NCBI GenBank assembly: GCA_942491955.1
Contig: CALOCV010000034.1
Span: forward strand, 1 to 39,567
Direction of reading: 5' to 3'
Length of the DNA: 39,567 bases
From: CALOCV01 sp942491955
GTDB taxonomy: Bacteria > Chlamydiota > Chlamydiia > Chlamydiales > CALOCV01
The notes under the pieces were generated by a model. The model ran no database searches. It was not told the DNA's origin and worked only from the letters and a program-made list of their open reading frames with translations. The position numbers and the translations under genes are program-made. Shown in pieces: positions 15,926 through 24,392 of this stretch; the first letter of the stretch is position 1; every line of letters starts with the position of its first letter.

Positions 15926-18291
15926 ATGGTTAATACATTAAAGAAAGTTGAGGGGAGTCTCTCTCTTGATGATATTCACGCGCATTGGTTAGCATCCAAC
16001 TATCTTGGGGTAGCCCAACTCTATCTACAACAAAATGCTCTTCTTGAACGCCCCCTCACTCAAGAAGATATCAAACCGCGTCTCTTAGGACATTGGGGAA
16101 CCGTGCCGGGAATCAATCTCGTCTATACGCATTTAAGTCGGCTCATTTGTGAGACAGATGCCAATGTTCTTCTAATAACAGGACCTGGGCATGGTGCTCC
16201 CGGTATTTTAGCCAATCTTTTTCTCGAAGGAACCCTCTCTGAGTACGATGCCGATGTTCCTATGAATAAGATGGGAATTGAGCATCTCGTTCGCGAATTT
16301 TCTTGGCCCTATGGACATCCAAGCCATCTCGTTCCCCAGACACCAGGACAGATTCAAGAGGGGGAGAGCTTGGGTATTCGCTCTCTCACGCCTTTGGAGC
16401 TGCTTTCGACAATCCCGACCTTCTCGTCGTTGCTTTGGTTGGCGATGGAGAAGCCGAGACAGGACCCATTGCTACCGCATGGCACTCGACCAAATTTCTC
16501 AATCCCGCCACATCAGGTGCTGTATTGCCCATCCTCGATGTGAATGGATACAAACTCTCAGGGCCTACTATCTTTGCTCGGATGAGCGATGAAGAGTTAA
16601 CGCATCTTTTTCAAGGATATGGGTATGAAACCCTTTTTGTGAAAGGAGACGATCCATTGACGGTTCACGGAGAGATATGGAAGACCCTTGATAACGCCTA
16701 CCAAAAAATCCAAACCATCCAAAGCGAAGCACGAAAAGGCATCATTCCCGAACGGCCACGATGGCCGATGATTATCCTGCAAACCCCGAAGGGATGGACC
16801 TGTCCCAAAGCCATCGATGGAAAGCCCATCGAGAATACCTTCCATTCTCATCAGATTCCTGTTCCCGATCCCAAGACAAATCCCGAACATTGTAAGATTT
16901 TAGAGAAATGGATGCGTAGCTATGAACCGGAGAAATTATTTACCTCAGAAGGAATTCCAAGAGATCAGGTAGTGAAGGTGTGTCCAAAAGGGGACAAAAG
17001 AATGGGAAAAAATCCCCATTCCAATGGAGGGCAACTTCTCAAGGCTTTGCAAATTCCCGACTTCACTTCTTATGCGATCGATGTGGAAAAACCAGGTACA
17101 AAACACGCCCGTGGAACGGAATATCTTGCTCGCTTTTTGCGTGATATTTTTGAACAAAATAAAGAGGAGAAGAATTTTCGTTTTTTCTGTCCCGATGAAA
17201 CAACATCGAACCGCATGAGTCCCATTTTTGAGGCGACGCAAAGAGCTTGGATATGGCCCAAGAGAGAGACGGATGAGTTCCTTTCCAAAGAGGGACGTGT
17301 GATGGAGATCTTGAGCGAACACACTTGTGAAGGATGGTTAGAAGGGTATTTACTGACGGGACGGCACGGTGTTTTTGCTTGTTATGAAGCCTTTATTCCC
17401 ATTGTCGATTCGATGGTGAACCAGTATGCAAAATGGTTAAAAGTTTCTAAGGAGACCTCTTGGAGAAAGCCGTTGGCCTCACTGAATTATCTTTTAACAT
17501 CCCATGTCTGGCGACAAGATCATAATGGTTACACCCACCAAGTTCCGAGTTTTATCAATAATATCGTGAACAAAAAAGCCTCCGTTGCTCGCGTCTACCT
17601 TCCTCCTGACGGAAATTGTCTCTTGTCCGTTATGAACCATTGCCTCCATAGTCGCAATTATGTCAATCTTGTTGTCGCCTCTAAGCAGGAAATTCCTCAA
17701 TGGCTTTCGATGAATGAAGCGAAGGAGCATTGTGCTCAAGGAGCTTCCATTTGGAAATTTGCAAGCAACGATCAGGGAAATCCCGATGTTGTCCTCACAG
17801 CAGCAGGGGATGTTCCCACAACAGAGGTATTAGCAGCAGCGCAGTTTTTGCGGCACAACTTGCCTGAATTACGCGTTCGCGTGGTGAATGTTGTCGACTT
17901 ATTGACGATGATGTCGCACCGAGATCACCCTCACGGTTTTGATGACGAGACATTTCAAAGTATTTTTACCAATGATGTGCCTGTGATTTTTGCCTTCCAC
18001 GGGTATCCTCGACTCATTCACGAACTCTGTTACCATCGACCCAATCCCTCCCGGTTCCACGTTCATGGATACATTGAGGAGGGAAGAACGACAACACCAT
18101 TCGATATGCTCGTACTCAATAAAATGAGCCGTTACGATCTTGTTATAGCTGCTTTAAATCGGGTCAATCGACTCCGTTCTAAAGCCGATGGTGTGATTGA
18201 GATGTGTTGTGAAAAACTGCGTGAGCACGAGACCTACATCCGCCAGCACGATGATGACATGCCCGAAATCAAAAATTGGGTTTGGTCCTAG
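15926..18291 (+). CDS. xfp: Xylulose-5-phosphate/fructose-6-phosphate phosphoketolase (frameshifted)
   Basis: A thiamine-diphosphate enzyme splitting xylulose-5-P or fructose-6-P with phosphate into acetyl phosphate plus a triose or tetrose phosphate. The 5' frame shows RLLGHWGTVPGINLVYTHL, GPGHGAPG and PQTPGQIQEG. It then shifts at the G-run around 16360-16364 and stops at 16543. One added G gives the family continuation GELGYSLSHAFGAAFDNPDL and the ThDP motif GDGEAETGP, and the frame is then open to 18291. The repaired protein is about 788 residues, normal for Xfp. Later blocks LLTGRHGVFACYEAF, LTSHVWRQDHNGYTHQ and FAFHGYPRLIHEL are intact. The ATG at 15926 has AAGGA upstream. A homopolymer sequence error is more likely than a true pseudogene. 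Confidence 0.93.
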
Positions 18292-18540
18292 TACATTGTC
18301 AAATATAAATTGTCATTAATTTAATTATACGCATACTATTGCTTAAAAAACACTTTAAGAGGATGTATGAGAGACGTAAAGTACAGAGTAAAGTTAACGC
18401 CTGATGGGTAGTGCAAGATTGTTTCTGTAAATTGGATCAGAGGGCGATCTCAAAGATTGCTTGAAAAATAAAGGTCCATGGCCAAAACTCTTTTTGAACA
18501 AAAAAAAGGAGAATACCATGAACCAAGGTGATGATACCCT

Positions 18541-18642
18541 ATTGATGGAAATTGTGGGCTGGAAATATCCTCTTCACAGGTATCGGCTCTTACCAAAGAA
18601 CTCGATGAAGAATTTGAAGCTTTTCCTGACTCCCCTGACTAG
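18541..18642 (+). pseudogene. IS256-family transposase fragment
   Basis: A 33-codon stretch ends EISSSQVSALTKELDEEFEAF and then a stop. This resembles the S.SQVSRL.KELDEEV.AF segment just before the first catalytic Asp region of IS256/Mutator-family transposases. Nothing on either side continues the family, so it is a small relic. A ribosome-site-like AAGGAG and ATG at 18519 in another frame open a 48-codon frame across it, which I do not regard as a gene. Confidence 0.5.
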
Positions 18643-18734
18643 TGGGACAAAACAACGAATGTAAATTTTTGGAGATAAGATTTGGAGACAATAAAATTGA
18701 CATTGTAGTATTTCTTAAAAAAACAAGGATATGA

Positions 18735-18986
18735 AGGATCGCAAGCGGCAAGATATGCAAGATAGATCAACCACTTTACCAAGAACTCATTGAACTGAAA
18801 TGTTGTGAATCGTTGCGTGGTGAGCATCAAGCCCAACTTATTAACTACTTGAAAGTATCAAATATTTTAGTAGGCTTGTTAATTAACTTCCGAAAGAGAA
18901 GGTTAGAATACAAAAAAGTTCATCATCCTGATCATCATGCCGCCTGCGATCCTGCTCATCTTGTTTCTCTTTATACGCAACAGTGA
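18735..18986 (+). pseudogene. GxxExxY / PDDEXK_3 family protein, C-terminal fragment
   Basis: An open stretch of about 83 codons without a start reads LIELKCCESLRGEHQAQLINYLKVSNILVGLLINF. This is the C-terminal half of GxxExxY proteins: the E-x-K nuclease-like motif, then HEAQLL.YLKL, then VGLLINF. A stop lies directly upstream (18732-18734) and the N-terminal half with the family-naming motif is missing. The tail after LEYKKV is extra (HHPDHHAACDPAH). A second truncated member lies at 37204-37449. Confidence 0.6.
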
Positions 18987-19048
18987 TAATCAATTAGAAC
19001 ATTAATTTGAGAAGTTTTTCTCTGTATTTTGGATCAGTTGCTGCGTAA

Positions 19049-19291
19049 CTGTCAAATAAACCCATACGATCCACTGCGGAGGGAATGAAAGAGGTGATAC
19101 CGCCGCGAAAACATAGAAAAGTAAAAAGAAATTATGATAGCCATCTTTATCGATTGCGTCATCTTGTTGAGAACGCATTCCTTCATCTCAAGCGATGGAG
19201 AGGGATAGCAACGAGATATGCCAAAAACACAGCATCTTTCCTGGCTGCTGTGCATATCAGGTGCCTTGTGCTTTGGGCTAAAATCTTATGA
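19049..19291 (+). pseudogene. IS5-family transposase, C-terminal fragment
   Basis: 80 codons open from a stop at 19046. They read STAEGMKEVIPPRKHRKVKRNYD, then RHLVENAFLHLKRWRGIATRYAKNTASFLAAVHIR, then stop. This is the end of an IS5-group transposase including the catalytic Glu (HLVENAF). The N-terminal half and both catalytic Asp residues are missing. It belongs to a different subgroup from the IS5 copy at 36632-37162. Together with the two preceding fragments it fills the gene-free interval 18292-19399; nothing functional is recognised there. Confidence 0.75.
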
Positions 19292-19349
19292 CGACACTAT
19301 TTAGAAATGAGTCCAATTAATTTCTTTTAAAGTTTAATCGGGAAAGGGC

Positions 19350-19376
19350 GGGCAGAGGCACGGGCACGGGCACGGG
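19350..19376. repeat. GGGCAC hexamer tandem repeat
   Basis: About four and a half copies of a hexamer: GGGCAG, AGGCAC, GGGCAC, GGGCAC, GGG. It lies between the IS5 fragment and the 3' end of the collagen-like gene and is much more GC-rich than its surroundings. Confidence 0.7.
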
Positions 19377-19399
19377 ATTGCAGTTTCGAAAGAAGTCTA

Positions 19400-20074
19400 T
19401 TATTCAAGTTGGATGAAGAGCATTGCTGCCGTCATCAGCGCTGTTGTGGATGTCGGAGCATCATCCGTTAGAAAAGGAGCTATAACAGTAAGACCGCGCA
19501 AAGTGATTTCGCTACCTGCTGTAAGATCGGCAATGGCCATACCGATGAGAGTTTTGTTTGGGCTGCTTCCCGTACCATAAGCGGTATCGGGAACGAGGAC
19601 ACCGTCCTCGAAAAGAGCGGCAGATCCCTCTCCATCAACGGCTACACGATAAAAAATCAGATATCTCCCTGTTGTGGGGATAATAGCACCACCACTAGCA
19701 GAAAGAGTAAATCCCCCTGATTGAAGAGGGTTGATTTGATTAAAAATGATGATACCTGACGGAGGGACAAATTGCTCAGCATTATTGAAATAAAACGCAT
19801 AGTCCAAAACAGAACCCGCAGGGCCTGTATCCCCTGTCGGGCCGGTCGGTCCCGTTGGTCCCGTATCTCCTGTCGGTCCCGTTGGACCGATAGCTCCCGA
19901 AGCTCCAGAGGATCCTGCTGGACCAGAGGGTCCTGTAGGGCCAAATCGAGGTCGATTGCAACCACCACAAGAGGCGATAACAGAAGAGAGATCGCTTACA
20001 GCCGAATAGAGACAGGGTTGAAAAAAAAGAACGAGAGAAACAACAGTAGTACTCATTCTAAAATTAAAGTTCAT
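19400..20074 (-). CDS. Collagen-like exported protein with C-terminal BclA/C1q-like domain (A)
   Basis: 224 residues. A hydrophobic signal sequence spans about 8-25 (STTVVSLVLFFQP...LYSA). Next comes a Cys pair in IASCGGCNRP, then 14 uninterrupted Gly-X-Y triplets (residues 45-86, mostly GPT, with GDT and GPA). A globular C-terminal domain of about 135 residues follows (FNQINPLQSGGFTLSASGGAIIPTTG, then RYLIFYRVAVDG), resembling trimerising BclA/C1q-like domains by its beta-rich, Gly-turn pattern. It should be an exported homotrimer displayed at the surface. The ATG at 20074 has GGGAG 8 bases upstream. It is paralogous to the gene at 22226-22918 and is the last gene of the cassette. Confidence 0.8.
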   Translation of the reverse strand: MNFNFRMSTTVVSLVLFFQPCLYSAVSDLSSVIASCGGCNRPRFGPTGPSGPAGSSGASGAIGPTGPTGDTGPTGPTGPTGDTGPAGSVLDYAFYFNNAEQFVPPSGIIIFNQINPLQSGGFTLSASGGAIIPTTGRYLIFYRVAVDGEGSAALFEDGVLVPDTAYGTGSSPNKTLIGMAIADLTAGSEITLRGLTVIAPFLTDDAPTSTTALMTAAMLFIQLE

Positions 20075-20125
20075 TGTTTACTCTCCCATCTCTTTGAACA
20101 AAGCTTGTGTTTTACTCTCTTTGCA

Positions 20126-21367
20126 TTACCCGTCGTCGCGGCTAAAAACGATCGTATTATCTGTACCATCTCTTTGTATCCAAACAGCAAGGGCTATGCC
20201 TGTCGGACTCAATACAAACGAGGGTTGACTATTGTCAAGACCAAGAGAAATCTCTTGAGCAGGGAGCTGCCAACCCGATGCATCGAGATAGCGAGCTGCC
20301 AGGACGACATCACCAAGGGCGCTAGACCAAACAGCCCATCCATCACCCGCAGTATCCAAGGCAAGTTGTGCGGAATGATTAGCTTCGTCGACGGACAGAG
20401 TGGTTATAGGTAAATCCCAAGTATTCCCTCCACTTGAAAACGAAACGCTTTCGATAGAACCCAATGCACTATTTTCCCAAATCGCCACACCGTTATTGGT
20501 ACTCGAAACCGCCACTCGTGGATGAATGGATTGCGTCGTTGTCGAAAGTTGTGTGGGTGGGCTCCATGCCATTCCTGCTGGGCGATAAGAGCCATAGATA
20601 TTGTGAAAAGGATCGGTCCATGTGATCAGAGAGAAACCTAATATCGATTGAACAATGGATATTTCTCTGCTTGAGGGATGTGTACCAACAAGCTCTGGCG
20701 TTGTCCAGCCACCACCTGTATTTTCCGACCACAAGAGTTCATTTGAGACTTGATCATTCCAGGAGACAATAAAAGAGTTGATTCCATTGGAAGCAATCGC
20801 AGAAAACAATGGAGATTCTCCAGGAGAAGAAACGGCTTCTAAAACACCTGTTCCAAGGCCGAGGTCAACCGAAATAGCTTGGATGGTATCGCTCTCTCGA
20901 TCAGTCCAGATCATATAACCCGTTCCATCAGCTAATAAATTGAGGGCGGCAGTGGCAGATTGGGGACTTTCGAAAGGTAGAATAGCGGGCAGGCTCCAAT
21001 TTAAAAGGTCATCGAGAATGGAGTAGAAAATTTCTGAGGTGTCTTCTTCAGAAGTACTCTCCCATAAAACAAGAGCACTCCCTAAGCTATTAATTCCCAA
21101 TGAAATATTTCTGATCATGGTCCCCCCGGCAACAACATTACCTGGAACCGTCCATGTGATCCCGTTATAAAAGGAATAGCGGAGATTTTGATCGGTATAG
21201 GATCCTTCTACCCACACGGCAACTGCCGTTCCTGTTGCATTAATAGCTACCTTCGGACTGTAAATATAGTTCTCGGTCGTCTCGATCACAACAGGTGCCG
21301 ACCAAGCAGAGAGATGAACGGAAGGAAGTAAAGAGAAGAGAAAAAAGAAAAATAATTTTTTAACCAT
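20126..21367 (-). CDS. Exported VW-repeat protein, probable beta-propeller
   Basis: 413 residues from the ATG at 21367 (AAGGA about 10 bases upstream); an earlier ATG at 21388 overlaps the upstream stop. The signal peptide is VKKLFFFFLFSLLPSVHLSAWS. The mature part contains eight repeats of about 50 residues with the pattern G.A.AVW......I.YS...G..W..P, for example GTAVAVWVEGS, GSALVLWES, GTGYMIWTDRES, GFSLITWTDP, GDGWAVWSSALG and GIALAVWIQRDG. Repeats of this shape normally fold as beta-propeller blades. No enzyme motif is seen, so a binding or structural role at the surface is likely. It is third in the collagen-barrel-propeller-collagen cassette. The exact family is not recognised. Confidence 0.65.
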   Translation of the reverse strand: MVKKLFFFFLFSLLPSVHLSAWSAPVVIETTENYIYSPKVAINATGTAVAVWVEGSYTDQNLRYSFYNGITWTVPGNVVAGGTMIRNISLGINSLGSALVLWESTSEEDTSEIFYSILDDLLNWSLPAILPFESPQSATAALNLLADGTGYMIWTDRESDTIQAISVDLGLGTGVLEAVSSPGESPLFSAIASNGINSFIVSWNDQVSNELLWSENTGGGWTTPELVGTHPSSREISIVQSILGFSLITWTDPFHNIYGSYRPAGMAWSPPTQLSTTTQSIHPRVAVSSTNNGVAIWENSALGSIESVSFSSGGNTWDLPITTLSVDEANHSAQLALDTAGDGWAVWSSALGDVVLAARYLDASGWQLPAQEISLGLDNSQPSFVLSPTGIALAVWIQRDGTDNTIVFSRDDG

Positions 21368-21380
21368 TTGTATACTGTCC

Positions 21381-22214
21381 TTAACCATTATAATTCGCTT
21401 CCCAGCAACAGACCGAACGAATCGGAATGATTTCGTTTCGATAGACTGGAGGTAGGATGCACGGTGTACAACAGGGGCTCAAACAACCTCTCTCGTCAAA
21501 CACCCAATTGAGAGAGATGCCAAGAGAGAAACGCCCATGGAAAATGGGATCATAACTCGCTTGTGCATCAATGCGCGTTCCTTCACAAAATGTGATAAAC
21601 CATTGTCCAAGCACTCCCCATTTCCCACTCTCAAACCGTTGGCTAAAGAGGCCGTAGCCTCCGACAAAAAATTGGGTCCTTAGCCCTTTAAAGCAGAGCT
21701 CAGAGGAAGAGAGGCGGCAATCCACCATGGAATAGGGGATGTCGATTCGAGAAAAGGAGATTTCGGCCCCCGTATCATACAGAAACAAGCATTCATCATA
21801 GGCACGACCACTTGAAGGTGCGAAAGATCCATTGAGATGGATGCCAAAGAGGCAGGTTTGCCACTGGGCCGATAGGACGAATTGGCTAAAAGTATGGTGA
21901 TGACGATGGAGAAAATCGATGGAGGCTGCGGCAAGGAAAAAAGAGGAAGCAGACTTCTGCATCCCAAAAGTGAGGCCACCTGCATAATCACGACAATGAA
22001 AACGATGGATACGGGCGTCAGCCCATCCCGCCCAACATTCTGATTGGGGAGCAAAGTGATAGAGATGGAGTGTTGTATACCCATTTCTGTACCCAATGCC
22101 GTTTCCCACTCTTTCAGAAAACCCAACACTCCAACAAGAAGGAGTATCCATTCCATTTAGGGGATGAAAACAACATCCTACAGACAAAAAACAAACGAGT
22201 AAAAAGCAGCGCAA
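21381..22214 (-). CDS. Cys-rich outer-membrane beta-barrel candidate
   Basis: 277 residues. The start is TTG at 22212-22214, with AGGA five bases upstream and 11 bases after the preceding collagen gene's stop. The signal peptide RCFLLVCFLSVGCC leads to an amphipathic, strand-rich body: NGIGYRNGYTTLHLYHF, WADARIHRFHCRDYAGGLTFGM, GIHLNGSFAPSSG, FFVGGYGLFSQRF and FSLGISLNWVF. The GxGYRxGYTTL / DxRxHRF / GGLxFG order resembles inverse-autotransporter-type barrels I remember from other Chlamydiota and Planctomycetes. It has about 17 cysteines, unusual for a barrel but fitting the disulphide-linked chlamydial envelope. It could anchor or export the neighbouring collagen and propeller proteins. Confidence 0.55.
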   Translation of the reverse strand: MRCFLLVCFLSVGCCFHPLNGMDTPSCWSVGFSERVGNGIGYRNGYTTLHLYHFAPQSECWAGWADARIHRFHCRDYAGGLTFGMQKSASSFFLAAASIDFLHRHHHTFSQFVLSAQWQTCLFGIHLNGSFAPSSGRAYDECLFLYDTGAEISFSRIDIPYSMVDCRLSSSELCFKGLRTQFFVGGYGLFSQRFESGKWGVLGQWFITFCEGTRIDAQASYDPIFHGRFSLGISLNWVFDERGCLSPCCTPCILPPVYRNEIIPIRSVCCWEANYNG

Positions 22215-22225
22215 ACCAATCCTAA

Positions 22226-22918
22226 TTATTCAATTTGTAAAAAAAGTAGTGATGCAGTCAACAACGTGACTGAGGATGGAGGGGAATTATCCGTATCAAA
22301 ACTTCCTGCAGCACGAACGCTGCGCAAAGTAATTTCCTCTCCTGCTGTAAGGTCCGCAATGGCCATACCAACAAGGGGATTCGTGGAGCTACTCCCTCCT
22401 CCATAAGCCGTATCGGGGATCAAAACACCATCTGCGTAAAGAGCAGCAGCAGAATCTCCTCCATCAATCGCTACGCGATAGAAAATGATATATCTTCCTG
22501 TTTCGGGTATGACGGCACCTCCACCACCAGAAAGGGTGTATCCTCCCGACTGAAGAGTACTGACTTGATTAAAAAGGACGGTATCACCGGGGTCAATGGT
22601 TGTCTGTTCCTCATCATTCAAATAAATAGCATAGCCTTGAACGAAACCTGAGGGACCTGTATCCCCTGTAGCACCCGTAGGTCCCGTAGGACCTGTAGGT
22701 CCCGTGGGCCCTGTTGGACCGGTAGAGCCCGCAGGCCCTGTAGGCCCTGTAGGTCCCGTAGGCCCCGTGGGGCCTTGCTCAGGGCGTTTACAATCATCGC
22801 AAGAAGCAATAAGAGAGGTGACAAGGGCGGAGACATCGGGCAAAGCGGAATGGAGACAAGGTTGGATGAGAAGAAAGAGGGAAGCCACAATAAGGGAGAG
22901 AGATTTTTGTTGTAACAT
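22226..22918 (-). CDS. Collagen-like exported protein with C-terminal BclA/C1q-like domain (B)
   Basis: 230 residues from the ATG at 22918; a GTG two codons earlier is possible. The signal peptide is LSLIVASLFLLIQPCLHSA. A Cys pair (ASCDDCKRP) precedes 14 Gly-X-Y triplets (about residues 49-90, almost all GPT), encoded by a tandem 9-bp DNA repeat. The C-terminal domain (LFNQVSTLQSGGYTLSGGG, RYIIFYRVAIDGGDSAAALY, IADLTAGEEITLR) is clearly paralogous to protein A. Identical triplet number and the conserved CxxC before the collagen suggest both are built to the same register and could form mixed trimers or disulphide-linked bundles. It is first in the cassette. Confidence 0.8.
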   Translation of the reverse strand: MLQQKSLSLIVASLFLLIQPCLHSALPDVSALVTSLIASCDDCKRPEQGPTGPTGPTGPTGPAGSTGPTGPTGPTGPTGPTGATGDTGPSGFVQGYAIYLNDEEQTTIDPGDTVLFNQVSTLQSGGYTLSGGGGAVIPETGRYIIFYRVAIDGGDSAAALYADGVLIPDTAYGGGSSSTNPLVGMAIADLTAGEEITLRSVRAAGSFDTDNSPPSSVTLLTASLLFLQIE

Positions 22919-23001
22919 AAACACTCACACACGTGGATAAAGGCGATTTGCCTACTTTGATATAACTACATATCATGTTGACCACTTAATGACAACCCCA
23001 T

Positions 23002-24384
23002 TTATCCAGCCAAACGGTGGGTGATTTTTCCATAGGCGTGATGGATACCGCGATCTTTGTTAAGGATTTTTTTTTCTATGGTTTGCACGCTTGTCATCAC
23101 AGTCGAATGATCTCGGGAAAAAATTTCACCGATTTTCATGTAGGGGAGACTGAGATGAGAGCGACACAGATGCATGGCGAGTTGTCTTGGAAGAACACAC
23201 TCCTTCGTCTGAGCTTTTCCCAAGACGTCGTCATAACGAATTCCAAAATATTCCGACACAGAACGAATGATTTGTTCTGGTGTCAGCGCTTTTTTTTGCT
23301 CCTCTTCAATTAGATCGGAAAGAAGTTTTTTCACATCTTGTTGAAGAAGGGCTTGTGGAGAAGGAAGCTGCCGTTGTTTCGTTCGAAGAAAAAGGGCTTC
23401 TACTGCATGGATCAACCTTTTTGGGCTGCTTGGAAAAAGGTCGATGAGGAGGTCGATGAGGCGGGATGGAAGAGAAAATTCGAATACCTTCAGTTTTGCT
23501 TTTACAAGCATGGTTCTCTCTTTTTTGTCTGGCAGGGGAAGAGCCAAAACCATTCCCCAGGCAAAACGACTAATCAGACGAGGTTCAATTTTTTCGAGTT
23601 CTTGAGGTGCGCAATGAGCACTAAGAACGATTTGTTTCCCATTGAGATGGAGAGTGTTGAATGTATGGAATAACTCTTCTTGTGTACTTCCTTTTCGAGA
23701 GAAAAGATCGATGTCATCAATCAAGAGAATATCCACATTGCGATAAGCTTGACGAAATTGGCTCATTTCACCTGCACGAATTGCAGCCACAACGTGATCA
23801 ATAAACATCTCTGCTTGTATATAGAGGGGTTTTAAACCCGCTATTTCTGCTGCATGTGCGATGGCGGTAAGGAGATGGGTTTTTCCACATCCTTTTTTTC
23901 CGTAGAGATATAGGGGATTATAATAGCCAAAGCATGTCTGGTTGGGACGGTATTCCTCTGTTTCAGCAACATAGCCAATCATCTCATCAATGATTTTGCA
24001 AGGAACTTCAAGAGCTGGAAAAACGTGAAAATTTTCTCTCGTTAAAAGAGGATCGAGATCTTCAAAGGTAAGAGAAAAAGAGGGGAGATCTGGCGCTGGC
24101 GAAGAGACATTTTCCTTTTTGCGGGGAATTTTCTTTTTTTTTTCAATCGATCCCGTTGTCGTTAGCTGAATCCGCAGCTTTTTATGTCCCCATTTTTGGA
24201 GATGTTGTATAAGAGGTGCGCGTGCGTGTTCTTCAAACCAAAGTTTGTGAAAAGGGTCTGCTACGGATAGTTGCAGAGTTGTTTTTGCAAAGCGAATGAC
24301 CTCGATCGAACGAAGCCATTTGTCAACCGTTGGTTTGCCGATCCGTTTCTCTTGTTCGTCGAGAAATTCGTCCCACCATTCCAT
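23002..24384 (-). CDS. dnaA: Chromosomal replication initiator protein DnaA
   Basis: 460 residues. It is an AAA+ ATPase that binds DnaA boxes and melts the origin. Domain I (1 to about 75) begins MEWWDEFLDEQEKRI. A short linker (KKKKIPRKKENVSSP) leads into domain III with Walker A YGKKGCGKTHLL and Walker B ILLIDDIDLF. Domain IV ends with the DnaA signature MKIGEIFSRDHSTVMTSVQTI and LCRSHLSLPYM. It follows yidC closely (8 bases), the arrangement I recall for one of the two Chlamydia dnaA genes. No cluster of DnaA boxes is seen next to it, so this does not look like the origin. Confidence 0.95.
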   Translation of the reverse strand: MEWWDEFLDEQEKRIGKPTVDKWLRSIEVIRFAKTTLQLSVADPFHKLWFEEHARAPLIQHLQKWGHKKLRIQLTTTGSIEKKKKIPRKKENVSSPAPDLPSFSLTFEDLDPLLTRENFHVFPALEVPCKIIDEMIGYVAETEEYRPNQTCFGYYNPLYLYGKKGCGKTHLLTAIAHAAEIAGLKPLYIQAEMFIDHVVAAIRAGEMSQFRQAYRNVDILLIDDIDLFSRKGSTQEELFHTFNTLHLNGKQIVLSAHCAPQELEKIEPRLISRFAWGMVLALPLPDKKERTMLVKAKLKVFEFSLPSRLIDLLIDLFPSSPKRLIHAVEALFLRTKQRQLPSPQALLQQDVKKLLSDLIEEEQKKALTPEQIIRSVSEYFGIRYDDVLGKAQTKECVLPRQLAMHLCRSHLSLPYMKIGEIFSRDHSTVMTSVQTIEKKILNKDRGIHHAYGKITHRLAG

Positions 24385-24392
24385 GTAATTGG

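Noticed and set aside
18367..18411. Short frame MRDVKYRVKLTPDG resembling the start of an IS630-type transposase
   Set aside because: Only 14 codons before a stop and no continuation in any frame nearby. Too short to support.
18461..18664. 67-codon plus-strand frame with a ribosome-site-like AAGGAG before an internal ATG
   Set aside because: It crosses the IS256 relic in a different frame, and its residues have no coherent pattern. I treat it as noise in degraded DNA.
22750..22800. Repeated GGTCCCGTAGGACCTGT-type units as a possible CRISPR array
   Set aside because: The period is 9 bp without spacers, and it encodes Gly-Pro-Thr triplets, so it is a coding collagen repeat.
6206..22940. DnaA-box-like TTATCCAC words at about 6206-6214 (perfect, reverse) and 22932-22940 (8 of 9), the latter near dnaA
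   Set aside because: They are isolated single boxes with no cluster and no adjacent AT-rich unwinding region. One is within a hairpin between rpsA and nusA. Chance occurrence is enough to explain them.
22704..22940. Plus-strand Gly-Pro-rich frame opposite the collagen-like gene
   Set aside because: It is an antisense shadow of the GGN-CCN repeat. The minus-strand frame has a signal peptide, collagen triplets and a folded C-terminus.
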